Position numbers and translations under genes: made by a program | Part shown: positions 14,601 to 17,650 of the stretch, piece by piece | Position numbering within the stretch: the stretch's first letter is position 1 | Layout: every line of letters starts with the position of its first letter | Source: Candidatus Cloacimonadota bacterium | GTDB taxonomy: Bacteria; Cloacimonadota; Cloacimonadia; Cloacimonadales; Cloacimonadaceae | Length of the DNA: 17,650 nucleotides | Direction: 5' to 3' | NCBI GenBank assembly: GCA_023230795.1 | Contig: JALNWR010000029.1 | Coordinates: forward strand, 1 to 17,650 | The notes under the pieces: generated by a model | Databases searched by the model: none | What the model was told of the DNA's origin: nothing | The model's input: the letters and a program-made list of their open reading frames with translations, nothing else

Positions 14601-15635
14601 ATGCAAATAAATGGCAAAGAATACCGTACCGTCTGGTTTGATAGTGGCCAGGTGCTGATGATAGATCAAAACAAAATTCCTCATGAATTTGCCCTTAAGG
14701 AATATAGCACTTATCAGGAAGTAGCCACAGCGATTCGTGAAATGACGGTTCGTGGCGCTCCTGCTATCGGTGCTGCAGGTGCTTTTGGCATGGCTCTGGC
14801 CGCTCTGGCTGCGCCGGATCATAAGTTCCGCGCCCATCTGCGCCATGCCCGGCAGGAGCTGATTTCCACCCGTCCCACAGCCATTGACCTCTCTATTGGC
14901 GTGCAGTATGTCTATGAGAGTGCGCTCAAATTTATCCCGGATTTGCCTCATGCTCGGCAGGTGGCAGTTTTGGCCGCAGGTGAATTTGCCAATAAAAGCG
15001 CCGAAGATTGTCTGGAGCTGGGCTGGATAGGTGCGGAGCTGATCCAGCCCGGAGCCCGCATCCTTACTCATTGCAATGCCGGAGCTTTGGCCACTGTGGA
15101 TCATGGCACCGCGCTTTCCGTGATCCGCTGTGCGCACAAACAGGGTAAAAACATCTTCGTATATGTGGCAGAGACCCGTCCCCGCCTGCAGGGTGCGCGG
15201 CTCACAGCTTTTGAGCTGGAGCAAGAAGGCATCCCTCATGCCATTATTACCGATTCCGCCGGGGGCTTTTACTTTTGGAAAAAGGAGATTGATCTGGTGA
15301 TTACAGGAGCGGACAGAATCTGCCTGAACGGCGATATTGCCAATAAGATAGGCACTTATGAGAAGGCGGTGCTGGCGCATGCGCACAAGCGGCCTTTTTA
15401 TGTGGCAGCTCCGGACAGCACTTTCGATCTTAGCTGCGCCAAGGGAGAGGATATTCCCATCGAGATTCGCTCTGAAACTGAGATCAAACGTATCAATGGC
15501 AAAGATATAGCGAATCCCGGCTCCCCCGCCCTGAACCCAGCCTTTGATATCACCCCGGCCAAATACATCACCGGCATCATCACCCCCAAAGGCGTATTTT
15601 CACCACAAAAAGCTGCGCAAAGGATACAATCATGA
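14601..15635 (+). CDS. mtnA: S-methyl-5-thioribose-1-phosphate isomerase
   Basis: Converts 5-methylthioribose-1-phosphate to 5-methylthioribulose-1-phosphate in methylthioadenosine salvage. Family motifs: RGAPAIG (51-57), HCNAGALAT (157-165, catalytic Cys158), ETRPRLQGARLTAFEL (191-206), and GADRI...NGDIANKIGTY (236-253, catalytic Asp238). Length 344 aa is typical. GGAG at 14592-14595 is 5 bases ahead of ATG 14601. It overlaps the next gene by ATGA. Related eIF2B-type isomerases (ribose-1,5-bisphosphate isomerase) share part of this pattern; the RGAPAIG and HCNAGALAT forms and the deaminase partner favour MtnA. The phosphorylase that would link the two enzymes is not in the window. Confidence 0.93.
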   Translation: MQINGKEYRTVWFDSGQVLMIDQNKIPHEFALKEYSTYQEVATAIREMTVRGAPAIGAAGAFGMALAALAAPDHKFRAHLRHARQELISTRPTAIDLSIGVQYVYESALKFIPDLPHARQVAVLAAGEFANKSAEDCLELGWIGAELIQPGARILTHCNAGALATVDHGTALSVIRCAHKQGKNIFVYVAETRPRLQGARLTAFELEQEGIPHAIITDSAGGFYFWKKEIDLVITGADRICLNGDIANKIGTYEKAVLAHAHKRPFYVAAPDSTFDLSCAKGEDIPIEIRSETEIKRINGKDIANPGSPALNPAFDITPAKYITGIITPKGVFSPQKAAQRIQS

Positions 15636-16948
15636 TTTACTGTGATACCATCATCAAAGGCGGCATCTTTGTCACTATGGACCCCGAGTTCCGGATTCTG
15701 AACCAGCACTTTATGGTGATCGATAAAGGACGGATAGTGAATATTCTAAATATAGACCAGCTGGGGAAATTTCAGAGTAAAAAGCTCATCGATGCCTCCG
15801 GCTGCCTGATCACCCCCGGCTTTATCAATACCCATAGCCACATGCCCATGACCTATTTCCGTGGCCTGGCGGATGATCTGCCTCTGGATGTCTGGCTGAA
15901 TGATTACATCTGGCCTCTGGAAGCCAAAATGCTGACTACGGATTTTATCTATGATGCCTCGCTGCACTCAGCCGCAGAGATGATCAAAAATGGCATTACC
16001 CTTACCAACGACATGTATTTTCAAAAGGAATGCATCGCCGATGCCTGCATCAAAGCAGGCCTACGCGTAATAGTCAGCAAAGCCATCATCGCTCCCGAAT
16101 ACTCCGGAGATGGCCGGGAATTTGGCGAAGAACTGCAGGTATTTGAAGCTTTATACAAAGATCAAGCCCTGGTGGAGTGCAGCCTCGCACCCCACGCCAT
16201 CTATACCTGCTCCGATGATGTCTATTCCTCTTGTGCCAGGCTGGCCGCAGAGCACGGCTGGCTCCTGCACACCCATCTCAGCGAAACTCAAAAAGAGCTG
16301 GAGGATTGCCTCAAAGTCCATGGCAAACGCCCCCTGGAATATCTGGCCTCCCTGGGCGTATTAGAGGCAAGATGCACCTTTGCCCACGGCGTATGGCTCT
16401 CCGGAAAAGAGATGGAGCTCATGGAAGGCAAAATGTCCGCCATATCCCTGTGCACGGATAGCAATCTCAAACTCGGCAACGGAATCGCCCCCATCAAAGA
16501 GATGCTGAAGCGCAAGCTGAATCTATCCATAGGCACAGACGGTGTGGCCAGCAACAACAATCTCGATATCCTCGAGGAACTCAGCACCACCGCCAAACTG
16601 CACAAAGCCATCAATCATGATCCGGAATTGCTACCGGCGCAAGATGCCTTTGCCCTGATAACCATCGATGGCGCCAGAGCTCTGGGCAAAGAGCAGGAGC
16701 TGGGCTCACTTGAAACCGGAAAATATGCCGATCTGCTCATCATCGATATCCAAAATCTGCAAAGTCAACCGCTTTATAACCCTTATTCCCAATTGGTCTA
16801 TGCCATTGGAGCAGAGCAGATTCGGGACGTGATGATCGCCGGAGACTTCGTAATGAAAGACCGCCAGCTTATATATTTGGATGAAGCAGAGCTGATCATT
16901 ACCGCCCAAGCCTACCAAACAAAAATATCACAAGAGCTAAAGCTATGA
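15632..16948 (+). CDS. mtaD: 5'-Methylthioadenosine/S-adenosylhomocysteine deaminase
   Basis: Amidohydrolase of the MtaD/Atz-Trz family; deaminates methylthioadenosine to methylthioinosine and S-adenosylhomocysteine to S-inosylhomocysteine. The metal site is complete: NTHSHMPM (66-73, His68 and His70), HTHLSET (213-219, His215 and Glu218), an AHGVWLS helix turn (251-257, His252), and GTDGVASNNNLDILEE (301-316, Asp303). The DVWLNDYIWPLE segment (86-97) is the family's substrate-lid region. Length 438 aa is typical. It overlaps mtnA and smpB by ATGA at both ends. Together with MtnA it suggests an MTA route: deaminate, phosphorylate (enzyme elsewhere), isomerise, as in Pseudomonas. That reading is inference. 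Confidence 0.92.
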   Translation: MIYCDTIIKGGIFVTMDPEFRILNQHFMVIDKGRIVNILNIDQLGKFQSKKLIDASGCLITPGFINTHSHMPMTYFRGLADDLPLDVWLNDYIWPLEAKMLTTDFIYDASLHSAAEMIKNGITLTNDMYFQKECIADACIKAGLRVIVSKAIIAPEYSGDGREFGEELQVFEALYKDQALVECSLAPHAIYTCSDDVYSSCARLAAEHGWLLHTHLSETQKELEDCLKVHGKRPLEYLASLGVLEARCTFAHGVWLSGKEMELMEGKMSAISLCTDSNLKLGNGIAPIKEMLKRKLNLSIGTDGVASNNNLDILEELSTTAKLHKAINHDPELLPAQDAFALITIDGARALGKEQELGSLETGKYADLLIIDIQNLQSQPLYNPYSQLVYAIGAEQIRDVMIAGDFVMKDRQLIYLDEAELIITAQAYQTKISQELKL

Positions 16949-17394
16949 GAACCATAACAAACCGCCGTGCCACCCATGAATACTATATAGAACAAAAATA
17001 CGAAGCCGGCATCTCGCTAAAAGGCAGCGAGATAAAATCCATCCGCGCCGGAAAGGTAAATTTCAGAGATAGCTTTGCCCGCGTCAAAGACGGCGAATGC
17101 TGGCTGATGAATTTTCACATCTCCCCCTGGGAAAAAGCTTCTTATTCAAATCATGACCCGGAGCGTCCCCGTAGATTGCTACTGCACAAACACGAAATCC
17201 GCCGCATGAAAACCAAAGTGGAAGAACAAGGCATGACCCTGATCCCTCTGGATATCTATATCAACGAACAAGGCCGCTGCAAGCTCACTATCGCCGTGGC
17301 CAAAGGCAAGAAGTTCTATGACAAACGCGAGGCCTTGCAGAAGAAGGATATGGCCAGGGAAAAAGCAAGGGCGCTGAGTAATCCGGAGAATTAG
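16945..17394 (+). CDS. smpB: SsrA-binding protein SmpB
   Basis: Binds tmRNA and brings it to stalled ribosomes for trans-translation. Motifs: EAGISLKGSEIKSIR (20-34), GKVNFRDSFARV (36-47), NFHISPW (56-62), a basic LLLHKHEIRRM (78-88), and the conserved GKKFYDKRE tail (121-129), followed by the basic C-terminal helix that enters the mRNA channel. Length 149 aa is normal. The start overlaps the deaminase stop (ATGA at 16945). The tmRNA gene, sometimes next to smpB, is not seen in the 250 bases downstream. No T-tailed hairpin follows the stop. Confidence 0.96.
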   Translation: MRTITNRRATHEYYIEQKYEAGISLKGSEIKSIRAGKVNFRDSFARVKDGECWLMNFHISPWEKASYSNHDPERPRRLLLHKHEIRRMKTKVEEQGMTLIPLDIYINEQGRCKLTIAVAKGKKFYDKREALQKKDMAREKARALSNPEN

Positions 17395-17399
17395 ATAGA

Positions 17400-17431
17400 G
17401 TTTTCGAGTTTTGAGGTTTTCAAGTTTTCAA
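17400..17431. repeat. 8-nt T-rich tandem repeat
   Basis: Four 8-base units of the form GTTTTCRA (17400-17407, 17408-17415, 17416-17423, 17424-17431), starting just after the smpB stop codon. The second unit differs from the others at two positions. Confidence 0.8.
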
Positions 17432-17445
17432 GTGCTGGAGTGCGG

Positions 17446-17505
17446 GATTTCTTGGTTTTGGATTTCTTGGTTTTGGGGTTCTTGGTTTTGGATTTATAGG
17501 TTTTG
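17446..17505. repeat. 15-nt T-rich tandem repeat
   Basis: Four 15-base units (GATTTCTTGGTTTTG, repeated; third starts GGG; fourth has ATA in the middle) at 17446-17460, 17461-17475, 17476-17490 and 17491-17505, with a partial fifth. A minus-strand frame through it gives a Lys/Thr-rich product with five-residue period and no known family, most likely non-coding. Confidence 0.82.
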
Positions 17506-17543
17506 GGGTTTACATGAAAACTGTTCAGAAGACATAAAACATC

Positions 17544-17643
17544 CCCGTGACGGGTAGAGCTGGATAGCAGGCGTCTCGCCTGCTGAGCACGGGACGTGCT
17601 CAATTTTCAAGGCCTCTGGCCTTGCTGGATGCGAGACGCATCC
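17544..17643. repeat. Array of triloop hairpins
   Basis: Five short perfect hairpins with 3-base loops: CCCG-TGA-CGGG (17544-17554), AGCAGGCG-TCT-CGCCTGCT (17566-17584), GAGCACG-GGA-CGTGCTC (17585-17601), CAAGGCC-TCT-GGCCTTG (17608-17624), GGATGCG-AGA-CGCATCC (17627-17643). Stems are all different, but each loop reads NGA on one strand. The array probably goes on past the window's end. No terminator T-run follows. Confidence 0.82.
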
Positions 17644-17650
17644 AATCCAG

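Noticed and set aside
17391..17603. 70-codon minus-strand Lys/Thr-rich frame
   Set aside because: Covers the microsatellites and hairpins; periodicity explains its composition.

Overview
The window reads as a chromosomal, ordinary-GC bacterial segment from a diderm of the FCB group, most likely Candidatus Cloacimonadota. This is inferred from three things: a FadL/OmpP1-type outer-membrane barrel, lipoproteins and a SurA-type chaperone that imply an outer membrane; a secreted phosphoesterase ending in a type IX secretion (Por) sorting domain; and the overall protein style. There is no plasmid, phage or transposase gene. All 15 confident genes lie on the + strand.

Layout. 1-738 has no convincing gene but holds an 82-nt near-perfect palindrome (425-506). 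784-2121 is a FadL-like porin whose start region carries a 13-bp inverted repeat; it ends at a clear intrinsic terminator (2201-2228). 2229-3160 is a gene-free block with three 30-nt REP-like units and a cluster of a composite GGAT-type repeat. 3160-5084 is the replication-initiation locus: DnaA boxes upstream of dnaA, dnaA itself, then a dense DnaA-box cluster, a DnaA-trio-like element and an AT-rich stretch. This is very probably oriC, split around dnaA.

5085-14067 is a tightly packed run of ten genes, many overlapping by ATGA: a DNRLRE-like lipoprotein, a PpiC-type lipoprotein, a SurA-like chaperone, PgpA, YajC, peptide deformylase, methionyl-tRNA formyltransferase, a DUF116 protein, a PDZ-less HtrA protease and a T9SS-exported metallophosphoesterase. 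The theme is protein maturation and envelope assembly: formylation and deformylation of new chains, Sec export, periplasmic folding and quality control, and phospholipid synthesis.

14068-14600 is a second gene-free spacer with two more copies of the composite repeat. 14601-17394 is a second overlapping set: mtnA, an MTA/SAH deaminase (nucleoside salvage) and smpB (ribosome rescue). 17395-17650 holds two T-rich microsatellites and an array of short triloop hairpins running off the window edge.

The strongest novel-looking material is non-coding: the two repeat families, the triloop hairpin array, the long palindrome and the porin-leader dyad. I found no defence system, CRISPR array, rRNA or tRNA.
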